Below, piece after piece: positions 17,104-24,775 of a stretch of 64,000 bases of DNA; the first letter of the stretch is position 1, and each line of letters opens with the position of its first letter. The stretch comes from Arcicella sp034519515 (GTDB lineage Bacteria > Bacteroidota > Bacteroidia > Cytophagales > Spirosomataceae). The notes under the pieces were generated by a model. That model was not told the DNA's origin. It worked only from the letters and a program-made list of their open reading frames with translations, and did not search any database. The stretch is taken from assembly GCA_034519515.1 (NCBI GenBank), contig JAXHOK010000055.1:62001-126000 (forward strand), read 5' to 3'. Both the position numbers and the translations under genes were made by a program.

Positions 17104-17575
17104 AAAGTGTTGATAGACAATTGTGGTTGTAATCAACGATAAACATTTTAGTTACGAAATGATGGTATCTGAGTTTACGGGAAAACGACAAACTCTTGCG
17201 AACATATCAAGTTATTCTTGCTCTCAGTGTAGCCCATCATCAAATTCAATAATATCGGTAAGTTGTTTATTTTCAATTACTTGTGATTTGAAATTAGGAA
17301 GCAATCGAAAACATAAATTCAATTCTTTGTACACTTGATAATAACTAATTAAAAATACTCGTGAAACCCCGCATAAGCTCATTCTTTCTAAAACTGAACG
17401 TCTGACGGCTTCAAAAATCAAAATCGTGTGAGAATTTTCGATGAAGAACACGACTTTTCAAACAATTATGACACAGAACACACTGATTACCTTGTTTGGT
17501 AAATCCGTTTTTAACCGCACGGGCGATCCCGTATATTTTCGCTTGAACAACAAGGACATTTCTCTATTTTTGTAA
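17100..17575 (-). mobile_element. relic of an IS1-family insertion sequence (frameshifted, internally deleted)
   Basis: Read on the minus strand, pieces of an IS1-type transposase appear in order but in different frames. First comes a zinc-finger start (IEKCPCCSSENI), then AVKNGFTKQGNQCVLCHNC, then VLERMSLCGVSRVF (the InsA HTH), then IIEFDD matching the catalytic start of InsB. After a jump comes RKSLSFSRKLRYHH, matching the InsB C-terminus RKSLSFSK. At least three frameshifts and loss of about 100 residues of InsB make it inactive. A minus-strand TATTTTTG box near 17790 may be its old promoter, now separated by a miniature element. Confidence 0.75.
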
Positions 17576-17580
17576 CGCTA

Positions 17581-17745
17581 AGAAGCCGTTTTAAAATATC
17601 TTACGACAAATTCTGATTGTCTTATTCTGACTATCGAAACCATATTTTTTACACAAGATACGCTGTATATTCCTTAAAAAATATGATTCCGCTACTCAAA
17701 AAATACAATCAGACTTTATTCAGAATATATTTTAAAACGGCTTCT
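17581..17745. mobile_element. miniature inverted-repeat element (AGAAGCCGTTTTAAAATAT termini)
   Basis: The 165-base element has terminal inverted repeats AGAAGCCGTTTTAAAATAT / ATATTTTAAAACGGCTTCT, exact over 19 bases, with weaker pairing further in. It contains no credible gene. It lies directly next to the 5' end of the IS1 relic. The termini do not match the other miniature elements in the window. No clear target duplication could be assigned. Confidence 0.75.
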
Positions 17746-17809
17746 AAGCATTTTGGTTCATTGGTTTTTATGATTCGAGACCACAAAAATACAATTTATC
17801 GAATGCTTG

Positions 17810-17968
17810 GGAACAGTGAAATAATAACTTGTAAAGTTTCAGTCTGGCTATTTTATTGATAGTTTTTATCATTTTTGAAGCGAATAGCATCGCTCTTTAA
17901 TGAAAAAATGCTGAAAAATAGCATTCAAATGGTCGAATTAAAATTACAAGTTATTGTTTTACTGTTCC
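17810..17968. mobile_element. miniature inverted-repeat element (GGAACAGT termini)
   Basis: The 159-base element has arms starting GGAACAGTGAAATAATAACT and, from the other end, GGAACAGTAAAACAATAACT, with 24 of 26 positions paired. The flanking triplets are TTG and TTA, close to the TTA duplication seen at the 29.7 kb copy. The interior has AATAGCATCGCTCTTTAATGA, resembling the shared core AGCATCGCTAAATGAGG of the other copies. No gene inside. Confidence 0.7.
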
Positions 17969-18052
17969 TTAGTTTTATCCATCAACACTTTTCAAGAACT
18001 ACCAAAACTATTAATTATTATCCATTAATTATTAACTGTAAATCTTTTTATC

Positions 18053-18060
18053 TAATTTTG
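18053..18060 (+). promoter_or_regulatory. -7 promoter element (TAATTTTG) for rpsJ
   Basis: TAATTTTG fits TAnnTTTG, about 67 bases before the rpsJ ATG. The predicted leader then holds paired segments (GGTAC near 18082 with GTACC near 18114, and CCCCAAATCAAAG with CTTTTGGTTTTGGG), so the 5' UTR can fold. A regulatory leader is possible but unproven. Confidence 0.5.
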
Positions 18061-18126
18061 CAGTCCCCAAATCAAAGCTAATGGTACTTTTGGTTTTGGG
18101 TTTTTAACATTAATGTACCAAACACA

Positions 18127-18432
18127 ATGGATCAAAAAATCAGAATTAAATTGAAGTCATTTGACCACACTTTGGTGGACAAGTCGGCTGAGAAAATCGT
18201 AAAGGCTGTAAAAGCCACGGGTGCAGTAGTTTCAGGACCAATTCCTTTGCCTACGAAAGTTGAGAAGTTCACCGTTTTGCGTTCACCACACGTGAACAAA
18301 AAAGCACGTGAGCAGTTCCAATTGTGTACCTATAAGCGTTTAATTGACATTTTTTCTTCTTCTCCCAAAACAGTTGATGCTTTGATGAAGTTAGAATTGC
18401 CTTCGGGTGTTGATGTTGAAATCAAAGTATAG
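18127..18432 (+). CDS. rpsJ: 30S ribosomal protein S10 (also NusJ role)
   Basis: The 101-residue protein MDQKIRIKLKSFDHTLVDKS... with GPIPLPTKVEKFTVLRSPHV and QLCTYKRLIDI is clearly S10, which sits in the 30S head and also joins the NusB antitermination complex. It is full length. In most Bacteroidota rpsJ follows fusA and leads into rplC, but here it stands alone: upstream are miniature elements and nagA, downstream is a strong terminator and no ribosomal gene. It has its own promoter candidate. Confidence 0.98.
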   Translation: MDQKIRIKLKSFDHTLVDKSAEKIVKAVKATGAVVSGPIPLPTKVEKFTVLRSPHVNKKAREQFQLCTYKRLIDIFSSSPKTVDALMKLELPSGVDVEIKV

Positions 18433-18458
18433 TTTACCTTGCTTTGAAGCTTAATTTT

Positions 18459-18496
18459 AAGGAAGCCTTCGCTTAAAGCGAAGGCTTCCTTTTTTT
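18459..18496 (+). terminator. rho-independent terminator of rpsJ
   Basis: AAGGAAGCCTTCGCTT pairs with AGCGAAGGCTTCCTT across a 2-base loop and is followed by a run of T, 27 bases after the rpsJ stop. A close relative of the same hairpin occurs at 54163-54199. Confidence 0.92.
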
Positions 18497-18614
18497 GTTC
18501 AATACTGCAGATAGATTCTAATATCATTCTAATTTTAGCTTAATATGGCTGTAAGTCTGACCTTTTAATTTTGTTAAACAATAAACAAGTACTCTGAAAC
18601 AAAAACAAAACTAA

Positions 18615-18953
18615 GTAACGCAAATTAAATAACCTCACCCATTACTACTCATTCTTTTTGCCCCGTTCTTCGTTGGTAAAACCGAATCGTCGGAGCGCCT
18701 CATTTAGCGATGCTAAACTGCGGTTTTACCGCCTCGAAAGGAACAAAAATAATCGGGCGGCGTTCCGCTTCGTATTAATGGATGATAGTATTTAGGGGGA
18801 AAAAAAAATAAACATACCCAATTGTGGGAGGAACTTCCCGAAGGAAAAAATAACTTTGGGGAAGTAAATCTCGGAGAAATTTGGAAAAATTTTTTTAAAT
18901 TTGGGAGATATAAGGAAGATATGGGAATAAGATGCTCCCTTAATTCCCGTTAC
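18615..18953. mobile_element. miniature inverted-repeat element (GTAACG termini), longer or interrupted copy
   Basis: The first 180 bases are the reverse complement of the 43405-43580 element: GTAACGCAAATTAAATAACC, then GGTAAAACCG / CGGTTTTACC inner arms and the core CTCATTTAGCGATGCTAAAC. Similarity stops near 18795; a matching right terminus TTAATTCCCGTTAC is found at 18940-18953, followed by TTA. The roughly 145 bases between look like extra sequence inserted within the element. The flanking triplet on the left is TAA. This fills most of the 546-base gap between rpsJ and the next gene. Confidence 0.7.
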
Positions 18954-18978
18954 TTAATAAATCTAACTCCAAACAATC

Positions 18979-19350
18979 ATGAAAAGATTAATCATTTTGG
19001 CAAGTATGTTCACGATAGTGAGCGTTGCCAGTGCCGCAGCCCAAGACCTTTACAAAAATGACCCAGGCTATCACATCAACAATTATAAACACCCTAATAA
19101 AGCGGCTCATGCTGCCAAGAAGAATACGAATACGATGAACGTTTCTAAGAATGTTGCAGTGAATAGAAATTATAAGCAAGTTGGAAATAACAGAACTGAA
19201 AAAGCCTTAGAAATAGTCAGAACCGAGCCGAAAGAAGTATATTTGACTCGCCAGAACTATAAAATGCCATTCAGTACTATCAAGAAAGAAGAGAAACAAG
19301 TGGCTATTAAAGTTGATACTACGGTTGATAAAGAAAATCAGATTGATTAA
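18979..19350 (+). CDS. small secreted protein of unknown function
   Basis: The 123-residue protein has a clear Sec signal peptide (MKRLIILASMFTIVSVASAA, cleavage after about residue 21) and a mature part rich in Asn, Lys and Thr with no Cys and no motif I recognise (DLYKNDPGYHINNYKHPNKA). Its low-complexity basic nature suggests a small periplasmic or surface protein. It lies about 105 bases upstream of a two-component regulator and on the same strand, so a link to that system is possible. Confidence 0.7.
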   Translation: MKRLIILASMFTIVSVASAAAQDLYKNDPGYHINNYKHPNKAAHAAKKNTNTMNVSKNVAVNRNYKQVGNNRTEKALEIVRTEPKEVYLTRQNYKMPFSTIKKEEKQVAIKVDTTVDKENQID

Positions 19351-19456
19351 TATTTCATTAATTTAATGAAAACAGGGCTTTGAAATTGTCACTAATGCAC
19401 CAGCAATTTGTGCATTGGTGGCAATTAAAATAGAAATTCCTTTAAATAAAATAACC

Positions 19457-20140
19457 ATGAACAAACGCATTTTAGTGGTAGAGGACGAATTGAAAGTTGC
19501 CACTTTTATCAGAAAAGGACTACAAACTCAATCTTTTGAGGCCGAAATCGCTTCAGATGGCAGAGAAGCCAAAAGGCTGTTCTCCCAAGGCAATTTCGAC
19601 CTCGTGATTCTGGATATAGGTCTGCCTGATATGAGCGGATTGGAGGTCTGTACGCATATCCGACAATACAATGTCCATGTGCCAATCTTGATGCTTACGG
19701 CTATGGGAACGATGGCGGATAAGCTCACGGGTTTTGAAGTTGGCACGGACGATTACATGGTTAAACCCTTTGATTTTATGGAATTATTAGTCAGAATCAA
19801 AGCCCTTTTGAAGCGTTCGCAGGAAGCAAATCCTGTGGTTGAAAAACTACAAGTGGCTGATTTAGAGTTAGATTTGGAAGAAAAAGTGGCTCGCCGAGGG
19901 GGCAAAGCCATTGATTTGACCGCCCGAGAATTTAATCTTTTGGAATATTTGATGCGTAACCGTGGACGAGTAGTCTCGAAGGTCGATATTGCCGAAAAAG
20001 TATGGGATATTAATTTTGATACTGGCACAAATTTTATCGAAGTTTATATTAATTACCTCCGTAATAAAGTCGATAAAGGCTTTTCAAGTCGTTTAATCCA
20101 CACGGTTGTAGGGATGGGATATATGTTGAAAAATAAATAA
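19457..20140 (+). CDS. response regulator, OmpR/PhoB family
   Basis: The 227-residue protein starts MNKRILVVEDELKVATFIRK with the acidic pocket Glu-Asp, phospho-Asp in LVILDIGLPDMSG and the conserved Lys in DDYMVKPFDF; the C-terminal winged helix includes LTAREFNLLEYLMRN and the recognition-helix stretch FIEVYINYLRNKVD. It resembles the CusR/CopR subgroup, whose members often sense metals or envelope stress, but the signal cannot be assigned. ATG 19457 is chosen over 19415 because the receiver fold starts there. The cognate kinase follows after a composite palindrome. Confidence 0.93.
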   Translation: MNKRILVVEDELKVATFIRKGLQTQSFEAEIASDGREAKRLFSQGNFDLVILDIGLPDMSGLEVCTHIRQYNVHVPILMLTAMGTMADKLTGFEVGTDDYMVKPFDFMELLVRIKALLKRSQEANPVVEKLQVADLELDLEEKVARRGGKAIDLTAREFNLLEYLMRNRGRVVSKVDIAEKVWDINFDTGTNFIEVYINYLRNKVDKGFSSRLIHTVVGMGYMLKNK

Positions 20141-20276
20141 TTCGATGTTCGTGATTCGATGTTCGATGTTAGTTTTAGATATTTGTAATTCGATGTCATA
20201 TAAGATAAACTCTTGAATGGGATATAATAGCTTCATTGGCATTCCAAACATCGAAAAACGAACATCTAACATCGAC
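20141..20276. repeat. composite palindrome of TTCGATGTT motifs
   Basis: The left arm repeats TTCGATGTTCG / ATTCGATGTTCGATGTTAG; the right arm carries AACATCGAAAAACGAACAT and CTAACATCGA. The arms are imperfect reverse complements built from one 8-11 base motif. The element starts directly at the end of the response-regulator stop codon and fills the gap before the kinase gene. Confidence 0.75.
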
Positions 20277-20293
20277 TCAAAAGCATTAAATTT

Positions 20294-21652
20294 ATGACAA
20301 TTCGTACCCGACTTACTCTCCTATTTGCCAGCATCGTTTCTACTTTGTTAATCATTTTTTGTGTTGCAATTTATCTGCAAAATGAGTTTCATCGTAAAAA
20401 AGAATTCCAAAATCGTTTGCGTGAAGAAGCCCGAACTTCGGCAGAAATTCTTTTCGGAAAAGATGATGTTAGTCCTGATTTATTGAAATTGATGGACAAA
20501 AATAGAATGACGGTTTTATCGGAAGAGGAAATCGTTATTTACGACATTTCTGATAAAATTGTCTATGAAAGTGGGACAGATTATTTAGATATTCAAAGCA
20601 GTATTTTAAAACAAGTTCGCCAAGAAAAAGAAGTTTTTTTTCAACAAAGAAATCGAGAGGTTTTAGGAATAGTTTTCAAAAATACCAATCGAGAGCTGGT
20701 AGTGGTGGCTTCGGCTTACGATAAATATGGTTTAAGCGAACAGCGGAATTTGGGTCTGATGCTCGTTTTTGGAGGTTTATTCATGATTATTGTGGTTTGT
20801 TTTGCAGGTTGGTTTTTTGCAGGAAGGTCTTTGAATCCCATCAAAAAGATTATTAAAAAAGTGGATAATATTGGAGCTTCGCAACTCAATATTCGCCTTG
20901 ATGAAGGTAATAAAAGTGACGAAATCGCCCAACTTGCCCAACGCTTCAATAGAATGCTCGACCGTTTGGAAAAAGCCTTCAAATTACAACGTTCCTTCGT
21001 GTCGCACGCCTCACACGAGTTACGTACCCCGCTGACCGCCATCACGGGGCAAATTCAAGTTTCGCTCCTTGCCGAAGACGACCCCCAAGAATTAAAAATA
21101 ATGATTCAATCTGTTTTGGAGGATGTTCAACAACTTAACCGATTGACTAATAACCTCTTAGACCTCACCAGTATTGATGCAGACGATACCACAATCAAAC
21201 GTTCAAAAGTGAATGTGGCAGAAATTATTTGGCAAATCAGGAGTGAAATATTGAAGAAAAATCCTCATTATCAAATAATTACCAAATTAGAAATCTCACC
21301 CGACCTCCTTACCGAAGTCAATGCCAACGAAGGCTTACTTTATGTGGCATTGTTAAATTTGATAGAAAATGGTGTAAAGTTTTCGCCAGATAATCGTGTG
21401 GATGTTGTGTTGAAAGCTAATACTCAGAAGATTTTAATTTCATTCAACAACGGAGGAACGCCCATTGATGCAAGAGAATTATCCAAAATTTTTGAACCTT
21501 TCAGACGTGGTTCAAATTCAAAAAATATTAAAGGACACGGCGTTGGATTATCCCTGACGAAGCGAATCATTCAACTCCATGATGGCGAAATAACTGTGCA
21601 ATCATCTGGTAATGAGGGTAATACGTTTTCCGTGGTTTTGCCAAGAACCTAA
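20294..21652 (+). CDS. sensor histidine kinase with HAMP domain
   Basis: This 452-residue inner-membrane kinase pairs with the regulator at 19457. Membrane segments lie at about residues 8-27 and 155-177, with a periplasmic sensor of about 125 residues between them. A HAMP region follows (RSLNPIKKIIKKVDNIGASQL), then the H-box SHASHELRTPLTAITGQ with the phospho-His, and the ATPase boxes NLIENGVKFSP, FEPFRRGSN and GHGVGLSLTKRI. All catalytic motifs are intact. The sensor has no recognisable ligand motif. Confidence 0.93.
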   Translation: MTIRTRLTLLFASIVSTLLIIFCVAIYLQNEFHRKKEFQNRLREEARTSAEILFGKDDVSPDLLKLMDKNRMTVLSEEEIVIYDISDKIVYESGTDYLDIQSSILKQVRQEKEVFFQQRNREVLGIVFKNTNRELVVVASAYDKYGLSEQRNLGLMLVFGGLFMIIVVCFAGWFFAGRSLNPIKKIIKKVDNIGASQLNIRLDEGNKSDEIAQLAQRFNRMLDRLEKAFKLQRSFVSHASHELRTPLTAITGQIQVSLLAEDDPQELKIMIQSVLEDVQQLNRLTNNLLDLTSIDADDTTIKRSKVNVAEIIWQIRSEILKKNPHYQIITKLEISPDLLTEVNANEGLLYVALLNLIENGVKFSPDNRVDVVLKANTQKILISFNNGGTPIDARELSKIFEPFRRGSNSKNIKGHGVGLSLTKRIIQLHDGEITVQSSGNEGNTFSVVLPRT

Positions 21653-21692
21653 TTCTAATCAACAAATAATATATTCTTAAACTGAGTTTAAT

Positions 21693-21902
21693 ATGAGTAC
21701 AATAGCCTTAAGGGAAAATTCTAACTCCATGAAGAAACCCAATATGTCGCCCGTTGAATATGCAAAAATGATTTTAGAAAAAGTCAGTTTTGAACCCCGT
21801 ATTTTTAAAAAAGAACTCCGCAAAGCCCTCAAACAATCCTCCAAACAAGAGTTTGAGCATTTGATGACTTGGTGTAGGGAGAAATTTAGAAGAAGAAAGT
21901 AG
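21693..21902 (+). CDS. small basic protein of unknown function
   Basis: The 69-residue ORF (MSTIALRENSNSMKKPNMSPVEYAKMILEKV...) has a regular amphipathic helix pattern and ends FRRRK. No motif is recognised. An internal ATG at 21729 is an alternative start. It begins 40 bases after the kinase stop and is in the same direction, so it may be cotranscribed. The coding-like amino-acid usage supports a real gene, but homology could not be tested. Confidence 0.55.
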   Translation: MSTIALRENSNSMKKPNMSPVEYAKMILEKVSFEPRIFKKELRKALKQSSKQEFEHLMTWCREKFRRRK

Positions 21903-21962
21903 GAGTTAGGTTTTAGGAGTGGCACAGTCTTGACTCCTAACCCCTAAAACCCAACCCCTAAA
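21901..21962. repeat. short composite palindrome of AGGGGTTAGG type
   Basis: AGGAGTTAGGTTTTAGGAG pairs with CTCCTAACCCCTAAAACCC, with iterated TTAGG/CCTAA units. Related motifs occur at 23257 (AGGAGTTGGGTTTTAGGG), 35148, 37830 and 42460. Confidence 0.65.
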
Positions 21963-22117
21963 AAAAGATGCCGTTTTGTCTGATAAACGACCTTAAACAC
22001 TCTTGGCAAGTTGTTTGTTTGTATTATAATGGTGAGCATGATAAATCAATTGGCACGATTTCTTTGTAAATTAATTATCATGTTTTACTTTTATAGAGAT
22101 TATACTTCACAGCAATT

Positions 22118-22738
22118 ATGGACGAACAAGAAGAAATCCAAGCAACTCAAACCTATTCAGACCTCGAAAAGCACAAAGTTTTTGAGAAAGAATTCATGCC
22201 TCACATAGATTCAATGTATAATTTCGCCTTCCGATTAACCAATGACGAAGACGATGCCAATGATCTTGTTCAGGACACATACCTTAAAGCATTCAGATTT
22301 ATCAACTCCTTTGCCCAAGGGACAAACGCCAAAGCATGGCTGTTTAGGATTCTGAAAAACAGCTTTATCAACGATTTTAGGAAGAAATCAAAAGAACCCT
22401 CAAAGGTTGATTATCAAGAAGTTGAGACAACTTACAACTCCGAAGAAGACGCTGAAACCAATCAAACCGTTGATTTAAGAGCCGAGTCGGTTCAAGATTT
22501 AATTGGTGACGAAATCGCTAATGCCCTCAATGCTTTGCCCGTGGATTTCAGAACGGTTATTATTCTTTGTGACGTTGAAGGCTTCACTTATGAGGAAATG
22601 GCAAAAATTTTGGATATTCCCATCGGAACAGTTCGCTCACGCTTGCACCGTGCAAGGATGTTACTCAAAGAAAAATTAAAATCTTACGCCAAATCATTGG
22701 GATATAATGTAAATGCTGACACATTGGCAGAACACTAA
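22118..22738 (+). CDS. ECF RNA polymerase sigma factor
   Basis: The 206-residue protein has region 2 (MYNFAFRLTNDEDDANDLVQDTYLKAFR, with the DLVQ core) and region 4 (ALPVDFRTVIILCDVEGFTYEEMAKILDIPIGTVRSRLHRAR), separated by an acidic linker. This is a standard group-4 sigma factor of the RpoE/SigR-like type. It is followed after 250 bases by a Cys-rich small protein that is a candidate anti-sigma factor. Confidence 0.93.
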   Translation: MDEQEEIQATQTYSDLEKHKVFEKEFMPHIDSMYNFAFRLTNDEDDANDLVQDTYLKAFRFINSFAQGTNAKAWLFRILKNSFINDFRKKSKEPSKVDYQEVETTYNSEEDAETNQTVDLRAESVQDLIGDEIANALNALPVDFRTVIILCDVEGFTYEEMAKILDIPIGTVRSRLHRARMLLKEKLKSYAKSLGYNVNADTLAEH

Positions 22739-22988
22739 GTTTTAGGGGGTAGGGATTGGTAATACTTCCGTGTTTATTGTGCTAATTTTTTGAACTTTTA
22801 CAGAAAAATAAAGGTTCTTAGAAAATTTTGTTGAGACTTGCAAACCCTTTTAAATCAATACATTAAACAAATATTTTTTTTGTAAGGATTGGAATTATTT
22901 TTTAAAACGCCCTGTTTATTAACTACTTACAAGTTTTAAACAGGACAATCCATTATATAAACGAGATAATTGCTTAATTAAAAACAAA

Positions 22989-23255
22989 ATGGTTTTCGAG
23001 GCAGAGAAGATTCAAAAAAAGACATCATGCGAGCACAAAGCGGAGTGCATGAAAATGGTTCAACTGATTGTAGATAATCAGGCAACTGATGAACAAATTG
23101 TTCAATTTGAGAAAAATATGTCTCAGTGTTTACCTTGTGAACAAGGATATGAATTAGAAAAATGTATCAAAGAAACAATGCAATTGAGATTAGAAAAAAA
23201 GTGCGTCCCTATGAGTCTTATTGATTGTATTAAGCAGAAAATAAGTACTCTATAA
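22989..23255 (+). CDS. candidate zinc-binding anti-sigma factor
   Basis: The 88-residue protein has Cys at CEHKAEC near the N-terminus, a CLPCEQGYELEKC segment in the middle and two further Cys in the C-terminal part. The order resembles small anti-sigma factors of the zf-HC2/RsrA type, where a His-x3-Cys-x2-Cys site binds zinc and redox change releases the sigma factor. Here the His position before CLPC is Asn (EKNMSQCLPC); HKAEC may supply the His instead. Its place behind an ECF sigma gene supports the call. Function is inferred. Confidence 0.65.
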   Translation: MVFEAEKIQKKTSCEHKAECMKMVQLIVDNQATDEQIVQFEKNMSQCLPCEQGYELEKCIKETMQLRLEKKCVPMSLIDCIKQKISTL

Positions 23256-23416
23256 CTTTAGGAGTTGGGTTTTAGGGCAACCGACGCTTCGGGTTAGGGA
23301 ATAGTGAAAAATATATAGATTACAAGATATTTAAGGTTATTAAGTACATTGCTTTGGCAATTTATACTTGATAACCTTTTATTTTTGTAGTTATTCTGAT
23401 GAAATGCGTGGATTTT

Positions 23417-23448
23417 TCACTCAATCACTCAATCACTCAATCACTCAA
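23417..23448. repeat. four tandem TCACTCAA octamers before gmk
   Basis: Exactly four copies of TCACTCAA lie directly upstream of the gmk start. Octamer arrays can change copy number by slippage. An in-frame TAA at 23450 separates the array from the gmk TTG start, so copy number should not change the protein. Confidence 0.9.
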
Positions 23449-23455
23449 TTAAGTC

Positions 23456-24028
23456 TTGGAAAACGGAAAACTCATCATCTTCTCTGCCCCGTCTGGTTCG
23501 GGCAAAACTACGATTGTCAAGCATTTATTGGCAAATAACGACAATTTGGGCTTTTCAATCTCGGCTTGTACTCGTGACAAACGGGGTCGAAATGAAAAAA
23601 ATGGTCAAGATTATCATTTTATGACCCCCGAAGAATTTAAAGCTAAAATAGATAACCATGAGTTTGTGGAATGGGAAGAAGTTTACCCAGGAGCATACTA
23701 CGGCACTTTGAAATCTGAAATTGAAAGACTTTGGGCTTCAGGTAAACACGTAATTTTTGATGTGGATGTGCGTGGAGGCGTGAAATTGAAGGAATATTAC
23801 CAAGAAAGGGCTTTATCTATCTTTGTAAAAGTACCGAGTGTGGCAGAATTAGAAAAGCGTTTACGTGAAAGAGGTACAGATTCGGAAGATTCTATCTCAA
23901 AAAGAGTTTTCAAGATGAATTTCGAAATGTCTTTTCAAGACCAGTTTGATATAACCTTAGTAAACGACGACCTCACGGAAGCATTCAGAAAAGCACAAAG
24001 TTTATTTGATGAATTTACAAATGTCTGA
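23456..24028 (+). CDS. gmk: guanylate kinase
   Basis: Gmk phosphorylates GMP to GDP. The protein (190 residues) opens with the P-loop IIFSAPSGSGKTTIVKHL, followed by the GMP-binding segment SACTRDKRGRNEKNGQDYHF and the Glu-Tyr region EWEEVYPGAYYGT. The only suitable start is TTG 23456; a TAA codon lies in frame 6 bases upstream, and starting here gives the usual 4-residue lead before the first strand. It is followed by nadD across a composite palindrome. Confidence 0.95.
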   Translation: MENGKLIIFSAPSGSGKTTIVKHLLANNDNLGFSISACTRDKRGRNEKNGQDYHFMTPEEFKAKIDNHEFVEWEEVYPGAYYGTLKSEIERLWASGKHVIFDVDVRGGVKLKEYYQERALSIFVKVPSVAELEKRLRERGTDSEDSISKRVFKMNFEMSFQDQFDITLVNDDLTEAFRKAQSLFDEFTNV

Positions 24029-24103
24029 GTCATAAGTCCACAAGTCATAAGTAAATTTACCTTCTTGTGACTTATAGACTTACGACTCTCGACTTATGAC
24101 TTA
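24027..24103. repeat. composite palindrome of AAGTCATAAGTC motifs
   Basis: GAGTCATAAGTCCACAAGTC on the left and GACTTATAGACTTACGACTC on the right are imperfect reverse complements made of AAGTCATAAGTC-type units; a further CGACTTATGACTTA follows. It overlaps the gmk stop codon and ends 3 bases before the nadD ATG. Confidence 0.75.
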
Positions 24104-24106
24104 GGC

Positions 24107-24679
24107 ATGAAAATCGGTTTATTCTTTGGGTCATTCAACCCCATTCATATCGGGCATTTGATTGTGGCAAATGTCATGGCAACCACCACCGACTTAGACC
24201 AAGTTTGGTTTGTGGTGTCGCCGCAAAATCCTTTCAAAAAGAATAACTCTCTTTTGCACGAATTTGACCGTTTGGCGATGGTCGAAAAAGCCATTGCCGA
24301 TAATGCCAAATTTAAGGCAACCGATATTGAGTTTTCAATGCCCAAGCCTTCTTTCACGATTGATACGCTGATTCGTTTACAAGAAAAAAATCCGCTTCAC
24401 GATTTCAAACTCATTATTGGGGGCGATAATTTAGCTCAATTTCCAAACTGGAAAAATCACGATAAAATCTTGGAATATTTTGGATTATACGTTTATCCAA
24501 GGCCCAATTCTGTGAAAAGCGAATTAGAAAATCATCCTAACGTGAAGTTCATAAATGCCCCATCTTTGGATATTTCAGCGACTTTTATCAGGGATTGTCT
24601 AAAAAATGGAAAGTCTATTCGATATATGGTTCCTGAAAGCGTGGAGGAGTATATTCATTGGAAGAGATTTTATTTATAA
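24107..24679 (+). CDS. nadD: nicotinate-nucleotide adenylyltransferase
   Basis: NadD adenylates nicotinate mononucleotide in NAD synthesis. The nucleotidyltransferase motif is GSFNPIHIGHL near residue 8, with VSPQNPFKK, GGDNLAQFPNWKNHDKIL and the C-terminal ISATFIRDCLKNGKSIRYMVP (the ISxTxxR motif). The length, 190 residues, is normal. Its place after gmk is common in this phylum. Confidence 0.96.
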   Translation: MKIGLFFGSFNPIHIGHLIVANVMATTTDLDQVWFVVSPQNPFKKNNSLLHEFDRLAMVEKAIADNAKFKATDIEFSMPKPSFTIDTLIRLQEKNPLHDFKLIIGGDNLAQFPNWKNHDKILEYFGLYVYPRPNSVKSELENHPNVKFINAPSLDISATFIRDCLKNGKSIRYMVPESVEEYIHWKRFYL

Positions 24680-24683
24680 TGTA

Positions 24684-24770
24684 CCACGGCAAAGATTGCC
24701 GTGCATCAAACGTACCACGGCAATCTTTGCCGTTTGCATAATATCAAAAACGGCAAAGACTGCTGTGGTA
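24684..24770. repeat. three tandem CCACGGCAAAGATTGCCGTG palindrome units
   Basis: Unit 1 (24684-24703), unit 2 (24715-24733) and unit 3 (24750-24770) are variants of the palindrome CACGGCAAAGATTGCCGTG separated by 11-16 bases. They fill the gap between nadD and the dehydrogenase gene. A fourth unit with its flanking ACGT lies inside the next gene at 24965-24991. Confidence 0.85.
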
Positions 24771-24775
24771 TATAT

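Noticed and set aside
17617..17859. 80-residue ORF between rpsJ and nagA
   Set aside because: It runs across the ends of two miniature elements and includes their inverted termini; no protein signature.
18822..19061. 79-residue ORF MWEELPEGKNNFGEVN...
   Set aside because: It lies largely in the miniature element and overlaps, in another frame, the signal peptide of the 18979 gene; composition is not gene-like.
23399..23455. Phase variation of gmk by the TCACTCAA array
   Set aside because: A TAA at 23450-23452 is in frame with the TTG start and lies after the array, so no upstream ATG can be joined to gmk by a change in copy number.
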